64,000 bases of DNA from Clostridiales bacterium FE2011 (GCA_017569305.1 CP069418.1:2604001-2668000), one strand, 5' to 3'. Counted from the first letter of the stretch, positions 41,321 through 50,475 are shown. Notes: generated by a model not told the origin, from the letters alone. Numbers and translations are program-made.

Positions 41321-44109
41321 AAAAACTGACTATCAACCAGGTTGCCAGGGCAAATATCCGGGTGAACCGGAAAGCCTATGTCAGCCTTTTTGCCGGCATT
41401 CTACTGGCTGTTTTCCTGGTCACCGCCACGGGGCTGTGTGCCTGGGGAACCGTCCGGGGCCATGATGAGCAGATGGCTCAGCGGGTCGGCTGGATGGATA
41501 TGTTTATGCTGGGCAGCGAAAGGCCGACAGACGACCAGCTGCGCAGCTGCGGCTTCTTCCAGCGGATCGGCCATGTGACGGTGGACGCAGGAGTAAAGGA
41601 TACCAGCATTTACAGCGGCTACTATGACGAAGAAGCGGAAAAGCTGATCAACAGGACGCTGACGGAAGGGCGTTTCCCGGAAAAAAACGGGGAAGTTGCC
41701 GCGGAAATGAGCGCCCTGATCCAGCTGGGACAGGAAAAGGCGAAGATCGGCGATACGCTGACGCTTAATATGAAGCCGATTTACGGTAACGAAGAAGAGA
41801 AAACCTTCACGCTGGTCGGCATCCTGAACGAACAGAGCGAATACCTGAACCGGGTGGTTTTCAGCGAGGAGGAAGGCATGCGCCTTCCGTCCATGGTGGT
41901 ATTCCCCGGGGAACACTATGACATTGGTATGCTTATGGTTCACCGCGTGCTGACCTACGCGCCGCTGATCACTTTTAACCAGGTGATGCGGAACTGCCCG
42001 CTGCGGTACGAGCTGAGAGACTGCAGCTTCGGCGTAAGCCGGGAAACCGGTGAAGCCGTGTTTGACGATTCGGGCTGGAGACGGGCCAGGGACTTTGTCA
42101 GCCGGATTGCCCTGTGGGTTGTGCTGGGCGCAGCCCTGATGCTGTCCGCCTGCATCGGCATCGCCACAGCAATGGAAAGCCTGCTGAGCCGGAAAACAGA
42201 GGATATCGGCATGCTGCGGGCTATCGGATCCACGCGCCGGCAGATCCGGCGGATCTACGGAGCGGAAGCCTGGATGCTGACGGCTACCGCGCTTCCGGCC
42301 GGCCTGATCCTGGGTATTCTGACTGCCTGGGTGATTTCCAGGCTGGCGCCCGACCAGGTGGCCTTTGACCTGAATATCTGGCTGCTGATCCCGATTCTGG
42401 GCGTATCCGGCCTTTGCGTGTTCGCTGCCTCCCGGCTGCCGCTTTACCACGCGTCTGCCCAGACGCCGATGGGCGTGCTCCGGGATACGGGCATGCTGCG
42501 CCGTGCCGGGAAAATCAGGAATCACACAGAATTCAAGCCAGACCGGCTGATTGCCGGACGGCGTGTGCGGCTGCACCCGCTGCGCCAGGCAGGTACGGCC
42601 GGGATGATCGCCCTGACGCTGCTTTCCACCCTGCTGCTGGGGGAAGTGGTGCTGGGGATTAAAAACCAGGATGGTGAACGGCCGGCATTTTCCATGTATT
42701 CTTTCGGAAACGCTTATTCGGAGGACTCATTTTCCCAGTGTGAAAGCGAGGAAGAGGATGTCCGATCCGAACTGAGGAGACTCGCCGATTACGGCGGTAT
42801 CAGCCGGGTGCAGTCCGCGACATCTATCCGGGGAAACCTGCTGATGGAAGAGCTTCCGGAATACTTCAGGCCCCTGACCCTGAAGGACAAGGATGCAGAA
42901 GGGAATACACTCATACAGAACTTCAGTCCCCTGGGAGCGTTTGGAACATCCTCTGAATGGCTGTTTTACAGCGAAGGGGAGCTGGCGGACGCGAGAAGCC
43001 GGATCTATGAGAACTGGGACGCTGCTGAAATGGTGAAGAGAGCGGACCAGATGAACCTGATCCGCGATCAGCTGGGCATTACCGATAAAGTTGTACCGGT
43101 CAACGTCATGGTGGCTGATCCGGACGCTGAATTGCTGAAGGAGAACGTGACTGACGGAACGATTGACCTGGAAAAGCTGGACAGCGGGGAACAGGTGTTG
43201 GTTTACGCGCCTGAATTATGCGTCAGGAAGCAGGAAAACGGCGGATACAACATTGAGACATGGCTCCTTCCGGGAGAAATCCGGGAGAAGGAATGGGACA
43301 TTGTGATCCGGAACGACTACTTCAAAAAGGGTATGAACCTGAGCCTGCTGGAAATGACCGGGAACCGTGTGGACGATATCCCGATGGACACTATAGAAAT
43401 CGGGGAAGAATGGAAAAACTGGTATCAGTCCATGACGCCTGTCCGCAATGAAGTGAAAGTGGGCGCAGTGCTGAGCGGAGGAATGCATATCAACGGTACC
43501 TATATGAGCGGGGTGACCGTGATCGTAACCGAAAAGGGCGCCCGGGCGATGGGACTGAAACTGCCGAATCCGGACACCACACAGGTTTTCTGCACTTCCG
43601 ATCCGACGCCGGAGGAAGAGGAACTGGTCAAAAACCGGATCCAGTCGATTGCCGCACGGGGCGGAATGAGCTATGAAAACGAGCTGGAGATTATCCGGGC
43701 GAGACGGGCGAAAAAGCTGCGTGAAATCCTGATCCTGACGGGTATGATCCTGCTGTTCTTTGCGGTATCTGTATTCATGCAGGTGACGGGAGTTGCCCGA
43801 CAGATCCGCTCTGATACCCGGATGATCGGAACCCTGCGCGCCGTGGGCGCGGACCTGCGCACCCTGGTCGGATGTTACCGGCTGCCGGTATGGATCTGCG
43901 CGGGGGTTGCCATGATCCCATGCCTGCTGTTCTATGCGGTGAGCGGGATTCCTGCACTGAGACTGTTTACGGCCAGCCATCCGCTGATCATGATTCCCAT
44001 TCTGGCGGTGCTGGCAGCATGCGTGGCGCTGGCCTGTACCGCGGGCATCCGCGGCCGCCTGACCGGCGTGGCCCGCCAGCCGATTGTTGAGAATATCAGG
44101 GAGCTGTAA
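41317..44109 (+). CDS. large FtsX/MacB-like ABC exporter permease
   Basis: A 930-residue permease with a first helix near 20-40, a large extracellular domain (~50-260), three helices (~265-375), another helix near 430, a second extracellular domain (~450-790) and three helices at the end. This is the duplicated FtsX layout (two sets of one plus three helices). Landmarks: SRKTEDIGMLRAIGSTRRQIRRIYGAE and the parallel VARQIRSDTRMIGTLRAVG near 810-830 (quoted separately as coupling helices). It forms the transporter with the preceding ATPase. It probably acts on peptides or lipids in the envelope rather than on sugars. Confidence 0.88.
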   Translation: MKKLTINQVARANIRVNRKAYVSLFAGILLAVFLVTATGLCAWGTVRGHDEQMAQRVGWMDMFMLGSERPTDDQLRSCGFFQRIGHVTVDAGVKDTSIYSGYYDEEAEKLINRTLTEGRFPEKNGEVAAEMSALIQLGQEKAKIGDTLTLNMKPIYGNEEEKTFTLVGILNEQSEYLNRVVFSEEEGMRLPSMVVFPGEHYDIGMLMVHRVLTYAPLITFNQVMRNCPLRYELRDCSFGVSRETGEAVFDDSGWRRARDFVSRIALWVVLGAALMLSACIGIATAMESLLSRKTEDIGMLRAIGSTRRQIRRIYGAEAWMLTATALPAGLILGILTAWVISRLAPDQVAFDLNIWLLIPILGVSGLCVFAASRLPLYHASAQTPMGVLRDTGMLRRAGKIRNHTEFKPDRLIAGRRVRLHPLRQAGTAGMIALTLLSTLLLGEVVLGIKNQDGERPAFSMYSFGNAYSEDSFSQCESEEEDVRSELRRLADYGGISRVQSATSIRGNLLMEELPEYFRPLTLKDKDAEGNTLIQNFSPLGAFGTSSEWLFYSEGELADARSRIYENWDAAEMVKRADQMNLIRDQLGITDKVVPVNVMVADPDAELLKENVTDGTIDLEKLDSGEQVLVYAPELCVRKQENGGYNIETWLLPGEIREKEWDIVIRNDYFKKGMNLSLLEMTGNRVDDIPMDTIEIGEEWKNWYQSMTPVRNEVKVGAVLSGGMHINGTYMSGVTVIVTEKGARAMGLKLPNPDTTQVFCTSDPTPEEEELVKNRIQSIAARGGMSYENELEIIRARRAKKLREILILTGMILLFFAVSVFMQVTGVARQIRSDTRMIGTLRAVGADLRTLVGCYRLPVWICAGVAMIPCLLFYAVSGIPALRLFTASHPLIMIPILAVLAACVALACTAGIRGRLTGVARQPIVENIREL

Positions 44110-44117
44110 AAGATAAA

Positions 44118-45413
44118 ATGAAAAAGAACAGATTATACGCGGCCTTGCTGACCGTTCTGTTCCTTATACCGGTTCTGACCGCCCTGGGAGAGCCTGCCTT
44201 TTCAATATCCCTTGATGAAAACACGGTTCTCCGGGGGATGGACAGATCCTGGTCCCAGGGATATACCGCGGGCGATTCAAGGGGAAGATGGAACCTGATT
44301 GTGCCTGTGAGAGTTGAAGGCGAAGCGGAAAGCGTGACGGCGGAACTGAAGATGCAGAACCCGAGTATTTCTCCGTTCAAGAGCCAGGATATGACCGTGG
44401 AAGCTGTGGAAGAGGAAGAACACGTCTGGGGAATAAGGTTCGGGCTGTCCATGCTGGCAGAGCCTAAAAACGGGGATTATCCCTGTGAAATCCATATCAC
44501 GGCACGGAACCGGGCGGGACAGGAACAGGAACTGGATATTCTCCAGACCGTACGGGTCCGGAACGGAACGGAACTGCTGGAAAAATCCCGGATCGACGTG
44601 ACCGGCGTGGAAGCGGATCTGCATGTGGGTGAAAACGGCGAAGTGAAGCTGACCCTGAGCAATCCCTGCAAAGCCACGGAACTGGAAAACATAGAACTGA
44701 AGATGAGCGAAGCAGAAGGACATATCCTTCCCCGGGACGCCGAAACGCTGCAGGCTGGAAACCTGGCACCCGGCGAAAGCCTTGCGGCTACCTATCCGGT
44801 TACCGTACTGGCGAAAGCCACCGTGGTTCCGCATATCCTGAAAATAGAACTGACATGGACCGCGGCAGGGCAGGAAAACACCTATACCTGTAATCACACC
44901 GTGGCGATCCACCAGACCATCCGGCTGGAACAGGGCGGGGTAAAAATGGCCAGCAGTGTTTATGCAGGCGATTCCGTAACCCTGAGCGTGCCGCTGATGA
45001 ATATGGGCCGGGCAAACGTTGTGAACGTGCTGGCCACAGTGTCTATGCCGGGCATTACCGACAGGCAGAGCGCACTGGTGGGTACGATACAGCCCGGAGA
45101 AACCAAACAGGCGCAGATTATCCTGACGCCGGGAAAAGGAACGGAAGGGGATTTTACCGGTACACTGACGGTGGAATGCACGGATGAAGACGGCAACCCC
45201 GCGTCCTTTGAACTGCCGCTGAGCCTGAATGTGGAAAAACCGGTTACGAAAGAAACAGAGCAGGAAGCAGGCGGACAGAAGGAGAAAAAAGAGAAGACTT
45301 CTCCGCTGACGATTGCGCTGGGCGGCGCATGCGGCGTGCTGCTGATCCTGCTGCTGCTCCAGGGCGTCATCCTGAGACGCAAAATACACAGGCTTGAGGA
45401 AGACAAATTATAA
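44118..45413 (+). CDS. membrane-anchored beta-rich accessory protein of the ABC exporter
   Basis: A 431-residue protein with a signal peptide (MKKNRLYAALLTVLFLIPVL, then ALG), a long extracellular part of repeated beta-sandwich character, and a C-terminal transmembrane helix (~402-422) followed by RRKIHRLEEDKL. Segments such as VGENGEVKLTLSN and AGDSVTLSVPLMNMG look like CARDB or S-layer-type Ig-like domains, about three in number. The gene begins 8 bases after the permease and ends at a terminator. It resembles the extracytoplasmic adaptor that some Gram-positive MacAB-like exporters carry in place of MacA, an inference from position and topology. Confidence 0.75.
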   Translation: MKKNRLYAALLTVLFLIPVLTALGEPAFSISLDENTVLRGMDRSWSQGYTAGDSRGRWNLIVPVRVEGEAESVTAELKMQNPSISPFKSQDMTVEAVEEEEHVWGIRFGLSMLAEPKNGDYPCEIHITARNRAGQEQELDILQTVRVRNGTELLEKSRIDVTGVEADLHVGENGEVKLTLSNPCKATELENIELKMSEAEGHILPRDAETLQAGNLAPGESLAATYPVTVLAKATVVPHILKIELTWTAAGQENTYTCNHTVAIHQTIRLEQGGVKMASSVYAGDSVTLSVPLMNMGRANVVNVLATVSMPGITDRQSALVGTIQPGETKQAQIILTPGKGTEGDFTGTLTVECTDEDGNPASFELPLSLNVEKPVTKETEQEAGGQKEKKEKTSPLTIALGGACGVLLILLLLQGVILRRKIHRLEEDKL

Positions 45414-45447
45414 AACAGAGTTTTCGTACAGATGGGTATACCCAAAG

Positions 45448-45482
45448 GCGCCGGACAGTTCAACTGTCCGGCGCTGTTTTTT
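45448..45482 (+). terminator. terminator of the RR-HK-ABC locus
   Basis: An 11-bp stem GCGCCGGACAG / CTGTCCGGCGC with loop TTCAA is followed by six T residues at 45477-45482. Confidence 0.9.
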
Positions 45483-45578
45483 GCCAAGGGACAGATAAAG
45501 ACTACGCACCGGAAAAACTTGCTTTTCCGGTAGCTCATGCGGTATGATTCGAATAAGACGCAGAAAGGACGCGGCCAT

Positions 45579-46016
45579 ATGGAATACGGATTCTATGGAT
45601 GGGAACAGGCACTGGTTCCGGCTGTCAGCCGGGAGTATCCGGGCATTGAGACGCCCCGGGATCTGTATGAAGCGCTGTGGAACGTGTGGGCCAGGGAAAC
45701 CTGCGCGCCCCGGATGCAGCCGGACTGGAGCGAAGCAAACCGGACGCTGGGCCAGTGCTCGATTACCGCATTCCTGGCACAGGATATTTTCGGCGGAAAG
45801 GTCTTTGGCGTGCCGCTGGGGGACGGAAATTATCACTGTTTCAATGTGGTCGGCGACTGCGTTTTTGACCTGACCAGTGAGCAGTTCGGTGACGAGAAGC
45901 TGGACTATTCCCTGCTGCATGAGCAGACGAGGGAAGAACATTTCCGCAAGCTGGAAAAGTTTGAGAGGTATGAGAAACTGAAGGCGAAGCTTTCTGAATC
46001 CTTAATTCAGAATTAA
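45579..46016 (+). CDS. YunG-like protein with a Cys-His-Asp arrangement
   Basis: A 145-residue protein. ATG 45579 has AAAGGA upstream. GQCSITAFLAQDIFGG (Cys60), NYHCFNV (His86) and FDLTSEQF (Asp97) give a Cys-His-Asp order like that of transglutaminase/papain-fold enzymes and match the pattern I recall for Bacillus YunG, whose function is unknown. The last codons lie within an AT-rich iterated word (AATTCAGAATTAAG), suggesting that the repeat has invaded the 3' end. It starts a group of small co-oriented genes. Confidence 0.7.
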   Translation: MEYGFYGWEQALVPAVSREYPGIETPRDLYEALWNVWARETCAPRMQPDWSEANRTLGQCSITAFLAQDIFGGKVFGVPLGDGNYHCFNVVGDCVFDLTSEQFGDEKLDYSLLHEQTREEHFRKLEKFERYEKLKAKLSESLIQN

Positions 46017-46080
46017 GAATTCAGAATTAATACTGCGCCGACAGGCAGGACATAAATTCATAATTCACAATTCATAATTA
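46003..46080. repeat. intergenic segment with AT-rich iterated arms
   Basis: Left arm: AATTCAGAATTAAGAATTC-type words. Right arm (46053-46080): repeated AATTCATAATTCAC words. A short unique core of about 25 bases lies between. Similar arms bound the segments at 56581 and 59296. Confidence 0.5.
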
Positions 46081-46126
46081 TTTTGGTTATACCAATTGGA
46101 CAAATCCATTCTGTGAGGACAGTTTA

Positions 46127-46372
46127 ATGATGAATGTGTTGATTGAGAATCTTGAGCGTATTCACACAACGGAGATGGGCGTGGAGAGGATCAGGAGAAA
46201 CCTGGGACTGGGGGAGCAGGACGTGGTTGCCTGGTGCAGGGAAAAGATTCAGGATTCCAGGGCTGAAGCAGAACGGAGAGGAAAGAACTGGTACATCCGG
46301 ATCGACGGCTGCGAGATTACGGTCAACGCATACAGCTACACGATTATTACCGCACACAGGATAAAGGAATGA
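46127..46372 (+). CDS. DUF3781-like small protein
   Basis: An 81-residue protein with the pattern IHTTEMGVERIRRNLGL, DVVAWCREKI, GKNWYIRIDG and YSYTIITAHRIK, which agrees with the DUF3781 family of Firmicutes as I recall it. Family function is unknown. Start is ATG 46127 or the adjacent ATG; GAGG lies about 12 bases before. It is four bases upstream of the next gene and probably co-transcribed with it. Confidence 0.7.
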   Translation: MMNVLIENLERIHTTEMGVERIRRNLGLGEQDVVAWCREKIQDSRAEAERRGKNWYIRIDGCEITVNAYSYTIITAHRIKE

Positions 46373-46376
46373 ACGC

Positions 46377-46823
46377 ATGAACTGTACTTTGCTGATCGGA
46401 TTCAAAGGGAGGAATAACCTGTCCGGGGAGCTGGTGAAAGCGCTGGGACGGGATTATTGCCTGCTGACCAATTCCTTCGGCGGGGTGAAGAAGGATATTG
46501 ACGCCATTGACGCGGCATATGACAGCGTCATACTGTTCGGTGTGGATAAGAACCTGGCGGGTACGGTGAGGATTGAAAGAACAGCGGAGAAGGACGGCAT
46601 CAGGTGTTCGTCAAGGCTGGATCTGGAAAGAATGACGGACGGCTTCCGGGAAGCCGGGCTGGAAGCAAAGGTCTCTGAGACGCCGACGGCCTATCTGTGC
46701 AACGAAGCATACTGGCATCTGCTCCGGAAGTTCAGCGGAAGAGCGGTGCTGATCCATATTCCAACGATGAAAAACGCTGATGAGTTTTTTACGGTAAAGG
46801 TGCTGCGGGCACTGGGTTTTTGA
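46377..46823 (+). CDS. pyroglutamyl-peptidase-like protein
   Basis: A 148-residue protein. The C-terminal half has TPTAYLCNEAYWHLL with Cys108 and VLIHIPTMKN with His127. This resembles the catalytic Cys and His motifs of pyrrolidone-carboxylate peptidase (peptidase C15: YVCN and IHVP). The N-terminus begins LLIGFKGRNNLSGELVKAL, where C15 enzymes have a GF(E/D) motif. It is much shorter than the ~200-215 residues of true C15 enzymes, so it could be a reduced or non-proteolytic relative. The link is inferred from motifs only. Confidence 0.55.
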   Translation: MNCTLLIGFKGRNNLSGELVKALGRDYCLLTNSFGGVKKDIDAIDAAYDSVILFGVDKNLAGTVRIERTAEKDGIRCSSRLDLERMTDGFREAGLEAKVSETPTAYLCNEAYWHLLRKFSGRAVLIHIPTMKNADEFFTVKVLRALGF

Positions 46824-46841
46824 GACGGAGGTGTATACGTC

Positions 46842-47312
46842 GTGATTGCACTGGCTTGTGACCATCATGGGGTGGCACTGAAACAGGAACTGATGAAGAT
46901 GCTGGATGAGATGGGCCTCACCTGGAAAGACTTTGGCACCTATGACGCAAACAACCCGGGCGACGATTATCCGGTGTACGGATACAAGGCCGCGCAGGCG
47001 GTGGCTTCGGGCGAATGCGACCGGGGAATCCTGCTGTGCGGCACGGGCATGGGGATCAGCATTGTCGCGTGCAAGGTCAGGGGGATCCGGGTATGCACCT
47101 GCAGCGACGTGTACAGCGCGGAGATGAGCAAACGCCACAACAACAGCAATATCCTGACCATGGGTGCACTGGTTGTGGGGAATGAAAAAGCGAAGATGAT
47201 AGCCCGCAGCTGGCTGAATGCCGAGTTTGAAGGCGGCCGCCACCAGCGGCGGATCGATATGATCGAAAAGATTGAGAACGGGGAAGACCCGGAAATGGAA
47301 AAGGGGAAATAA
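46842..47312 (+). CDS. rpiB: RpiB/LacAB-family sugar-phosphate isomerase, copy 1
   Basis: A 156-residue isomerase of the ribose-5-phosphate isomerase B family. Seen: IALACDHHGVALK at the N-terminus, active-site Cys66 in LLCGTGMGIS and SKRHNNSNILTMG near residues 97-107. The start is a GTG with GGAG upstream. The second copy at 53565 is about 84% identical in protein, and the leader segment GTATACGTC before the start is shared. Its stop overlaps the next ATG (TAATG). Substrate may be ribose 5-phosphate or a hexose phosphate. Confidence 0.9.
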   Translation: MIALACDHHGVALKQELMKMLDEMGLTWKDFGTYDANNPGDDYPVYGYKAAQAVASGECDRGILLCGTGMGISIVACKVRGIRVCTCSDVYSAEMSKRHNNSNILTMGALVVGNEKAKMIARSWLNAEFEGGRHQRRIDMIEKIENGEDPEMEKGK

Positions 47313-48238
47313 TGAAGGCACTGATTGTATACTGCCACCCGTCGGAGGATTCCTTTACCCGGCATGTGCGGGACGCGTTTATCAAAGGAATCACGGATGG
47401 GGGAAATGAATATATCCTGTCTGACCTGTATGCCATGGATTTCAGGACGGATATGTCTGAAAAGGAATACCTCCGGGACGCCAATTACAGAAACACAAAC
47501 GACCTGGCGGAGGATGTACTGGCAGAGCAGGATAAGATCAATGCGGCGGATGCGATTGTACTGATCTATCCGGTGTTCTGGACGGAGGCTCCGGCAAAGC
47601 TGGTGGGCTGGATTGACCGGGTGTGGTCTTACGGCTTTGCCTACGGCGAGAAACGGATGAAGACACTGGACAAGGCGCTGATCCTGTGCACGGCGGGCAA
47701 TACGATGGAACGGCTGGAAAAGTTCGGCCTGCTGGACAGCATGAAGAAAGTGATGTTCGGCGACCGGTTCTTCAACCGGATCCGGAAGCAGGAGTTTGTG
47801 GTTTTTGACGGGATGACCAGGGAACTGGCACAGCGGGAGCAAAACTGGGAACAGAACCTGGCAGAAGCCTACGAGAAGGGCAGAACCCTGTTTGATGACA
47901 GGGAGGAACCGTTCTCCGTGGACGGCCGGCTGTTTACCGCAGTAGAGAACTCTGAATCCGGAGAGGTTTCCGATCAGACGATCTTCTGCTATCACCAGAA
48001 AGGGAACGTGATCTGGGCGGAGTATTCCGGCGGAAGCGTCGTGAAAGGGTTCCTTGTGGGAACCATGGCTGAGAAGCAATGCCTGCATTTTACCTATCAG
48101 CACATCAATACAGCCGGGGAACTGAAGGCCGGATCCTGTGACTCTGAACCGCAGGAGGAAAACGGCAGGCTGCGGTTTTATGAAAAGTGGCAATGGACGA
48201 CGGGCGAGGCGGGAAACTCTATCATTGAAGAAATCTGA
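47312..48238 (+). CDS. flavodoxin-fold NAD(P)H oxidoreductase fused to a second domain
   Basis: A 308-residue two-domain protein. Residues 1-195 are a Flavodoxin_2 quinone reductase: MKALIVYCHPSEDSFTRHV, DAIVLIYPVFWTEAPAKLVGWID and ILCTAGNT. Residues ~203-308 form a compact beta domain (GRLFTAVENSESGEVSDQTI, FTYQHINTAGEL, FYEKWQWTTGE). It matches stand-alone small proteins often labelled N-acetylglutamate synthase in databases, a label I regard as doubtful. The fusion suggests a shared substrate. It is translationally coupled to rpiB. Confidence 0.78.
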   Translation: MKALIVYCHPSEDSFTRHVRDAFIKGITDGGNEYILSDLYAMDFRTDMSEKEYLRDANYRNTNDLAEDVLAEQDKINAADAIVLIYPVFWTEAPAKLVGWIDRVWSYGFAYGEKRMKTLDKALILCTAGNTMERLEKFGLLDSMKKVMFGDRFFNRIRKQEFVVFDGMTRELAQREQNWEQNLAEAYEKGRTLFDDREEPFSVDGRLFTAVENSESGEVSDQTIFCYHQKGNVIWAEYSGGSVVKGFLVGTMAEKQCLHFTYQHINTAGELKAGSCDSEPQEENGRLRFYEKWQWTTGEAGNSIIEEI

Positions 48239-48279
48239 CAGCAGACACGACTGTACACAGAACAGAAAGAGGCATCCGC

Positions 48280-49359
48280 ATGTTTAAAGAGTACTTATTG
48301 CAGAATTGGGTTTTGATCCTTATTCTGTTTGCGTATGCGGTTGCCCTGAAAATGACGGTTTCGCTGGCACCCAGAAGCATCAAACGAATGTATCTGCTGA
48401 TCGGTGAAATCTTCCTTCTCTCCATTGTCGTGTATGTGGAGTTTTACCTGGCTGACCGGGGGTTGAACCGGGAGCTGCGGGTTGTGCTGATGGCCCTCCG
48501 GTACAGTGCCACGCCGATTATCATCGCGCAGGTGCTTTATACGATGAACAAGGAACTGCACAGGTATATTTTTATTCCCGCAGCCCTGCATGGAGTTATC
48601 AATTTCATTTCCATCTTTACCGGGATTGTTTTCCGGATTGACAGCGACAATGTATTCCGCCGCGGACCGCTCGGACTGCTGCCCTACATCATGGCGGGGG
48701 CGTACTGCGTCTTCCTGATCTACATTCTGTATACCCGCAGCAATAAGAAACTGATAGAACTTTCCCCGATCGGCTTCCTCTGCTTTGCGTTCGCACTGGG
48801 ACTGTTCCTGCCGTTTGTGTTCGGCAGTGCCTACTCCCAGATTTTCTGCGCAACCATCGCTATTGCCCTTTTCACATACTATGTGTTTTCCGTTCTCCAG
48901 GTAACCCGGAAGGACCTGATGACAGGCATGCTCAACCGTTCGGCCTATTACGCGGATATATACAACAATCCGGAAGATATCAGCGCCCTGGTCTCGCTGG
49001 ACATGAACGGACTGAAAACCATCAATGATACCGACGGCCACGCGGCCGGTGACGATGCGCTGATCACCCTGGCGATTTGTTTTATGCGTGCGCTGAAACG
49101 CAGGCAGGCCGGATACCGGGTGGGTGGCGACGAGTTCATTATCGTCTGCAGGAAATGCACGCGGGACGAGGTGCTCCAGCTGATTGAACGCATCCGGGCC
49201 AATGTGGCGGAAACGCCCTACAGCTGCGCTGTCGGCTTCAGCTATATCAGCGAAGGAACGAAGGATATAGACGCGCTGCTCCGGGAATCAGACGCCATGA
49301 TGTACGCGGAGAAAGCACAGTATTATGAAAGCACCGGGAAGGACCGGCGGAGGAACTGA
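48280..49359 (+). CDS. membrane-bound diguanylate cyclase (GGDEF)
   Basis: A 359-residue protein with about six transmembrane helices in residues 8-205 and a GGDEF domain from ~212. The active-site motif GGDEF (282-286) is intact, with DLMTGMLNRSAY, LDMNGLKTINDTDGH and SDAMMYAEK in place. The usual RxxD inhibitory site five residues before GGDEF is absent, so product inhibition by c-di-GMP may be lost. The membrane part is of an unrecognised 6-helix sensor type without an evident extracellular domain. It makes c-di-GMP from two GTP. Confidence 0.9.
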   Translation: MFKEYLLQNWVLILILFAYAVALKMTVSLAPRSIKRMYLLIGEIFLLSIVVYVEFYLADRGLNRELRVVLMALRYSATPIIIAQVLYTMNKELHRYIFIPAALHGVINFISIFTGIVFRIDSDNVFRRGPLGLLPYIMAGAYCVFLIYILYTRSNKKLIELSPIGFLCFAFALGLFLPFVFGSAYSQIFCATIAIALFTYYVFSVLQVTRKDLMTGMLNRSAYYADIYNNPEDISALVSLDMNGLKTINDTDGHAAGDDALITLAICFMRALKRRQAGYRVGGDEFIIVCRKCTRDEVLQLIERIRANVAETPYSCAVGFSYISEGTKDIDALLRESDAMMYAEKAQYYESTGKDRRRN

Positions 49360-49399
49360 GACGGTGCCGCCCCGGCGGCCGGAAAAGAGGAACAGATTC

Positions 49400-49726
49400 A
49401 TGACAGATTTCAGTATCCAGGAAATGCAGGAGATGCAAAAGCAGCTGCAGGAACAGTACAAAGGCAAATGGGAACCGATCGGACCGGAGACCGGGAAGAA
49501 CAAGCTGCTCTGGATGATCGGGGAGACCGGCGAAGTCATCGACATCGTCAAGAAAAACGGCGGCACAAAAGCGGCGCAGGATCCTGAACTGCGGAAGGAT
49601 CTTGTGGAAGAGATGGCGGACGTGCTGATGTATTACAATGACGTGATGCTTTGCTACGGCATTACGCCGGAAGAACTGAAAGCTGCATATACAGAAAAGT
49701 TTGAGAAGAACATGAAGCGCTGGTAA
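49400..49726 (+). CDS. MazG-like nucleotide pyrophosphohydrolase
   Basis: A 108-residue protein with the MazG-type metal-binding pattern: GETGEVID (Glu42, Glu45) and LVEEMADVLMYY (Glu71, Asp74). ATG 49400 has AAGAGG upstream. These house-cleaning enzymes hydrolyse NTPs or dNTPs to monophosphates. The gene follows the GGDEF gene by about 40 bases and precedes a methyltransferase gene. Confidence 0.85.
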   Translation: MTDFSIQEMQEMQKQLQEQYKGKWEPIGPETGKNKLLWMIGETGEVIDIVKKNGGTKAAQDPELRKDLVEEMADVLMYYNDVMLCYGITPEELKAAYTEKFEKNMKRW

Positions 49727-49746
49727 AGCAAACATGAGGTAAAACA

Positions 49747-50475
49747 GTGGACAATGTATTTGAACAGGTGGAAAAGAACATAGACAACCTGGTCCTGGGC
49801 AACGCGGACTGGACGGCATCCGCCACAAAGGAAGAGCTGGAAGCGGCCCGAAAAGGGGAACTGCATCTGCGCTTCTGGAACGGGGAAGTGCCGGCAGAAT
49901 GGCTGCGTGATATCAAAGGGAAACGGGTGCTGTGCCTGGCGGGTGCCGGCGGGCTGCAGGCGCCGCTCTTTGCCTGCGCTGGGGCAAAGGTAACGGTGAT
50001 TGATCTCTCCGGCGGGATGCTGGAGAAGGACCGGGCAATCGCGGAACGGGAGAGACTGGACATTGAGATCGTGAAAGGCAACATATGCGACCTGTCCCGG
50101 TTTGCGGATGAATCCTTTGACCTGATCTTCAACCCGCCGTCCCTGATGTATATCCCGGACGTCAGCGTGGTGTTCCGGGAATGCTTCCGGGTGCTGGCTA
50201 AAGGCGGGGAGCTGATGATCATGGCGCCGGCTCCCATCAACTATATGTGTGACTGGGTGGAGAATGAGCAGGGCGGCTATTACAAGACGGTTCACCGGGT
50301 GCCCTGCTGTACCCGGGAGTACGATGATTCCGAGTGGATCGAGTACGGGCACACCATGGAGGAATACCTGGGCGGCATGATCCGATGCGGTTTTGTGCTG
50401 AACGGATATCTGGAGTGCCAGGGCGAGGATATTACAGAACTCAATTTCCTGGCCAGGGCAGTAAAACCTGAATAA
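49747..50475 (+). CDS. SAM-dependent methyltransferase (class I)
   Basis: A 242-residue class I methyltransferase. Motif I is VLCLAGAGGLQAPLFACAGA, motif II VTVIDLSGGML, and the substrate-proximal region DLIFNPPSLMYIPDVSVVF (about 130-148), then VLAKGGELMIMAPAP. The start is a GTG with GAGGT seven bases upstream. The target, probably a small molecule, is unknown. It sits in a run of small metabolic genes. Confidence 0.85.
   Translation: MDNVFEQVEKNIDNLVLGNADWTASATKEELEAARKGELHLRFWNGEVPAEWLRDIKGKRVLCLAGAGGLQAPLFACAGAKVTVIDLSGGMLEKDRAIAERERLDIEIVKGNICDLSRFADESFDLIFNPPSLMYIPDVSVVFRECFRVLAKGGELMIMAPAPINYMCDWVENEQGGYYKTVHRVPCCTREYDDSEWIEYGHTMEEYLGGMIRCGFVLNGYLECQGEDITELNFLARAVKPE

Noticed and set aside
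46842..47312. Galactose-6-phosphate isomerase LacA or LacB
   Set aside because: The two rpiB-like genes are 6.7 kb apart and nearly identical, unlike the LacA/LacB heteromer, and no lac-type tagatose genes adjoin them.
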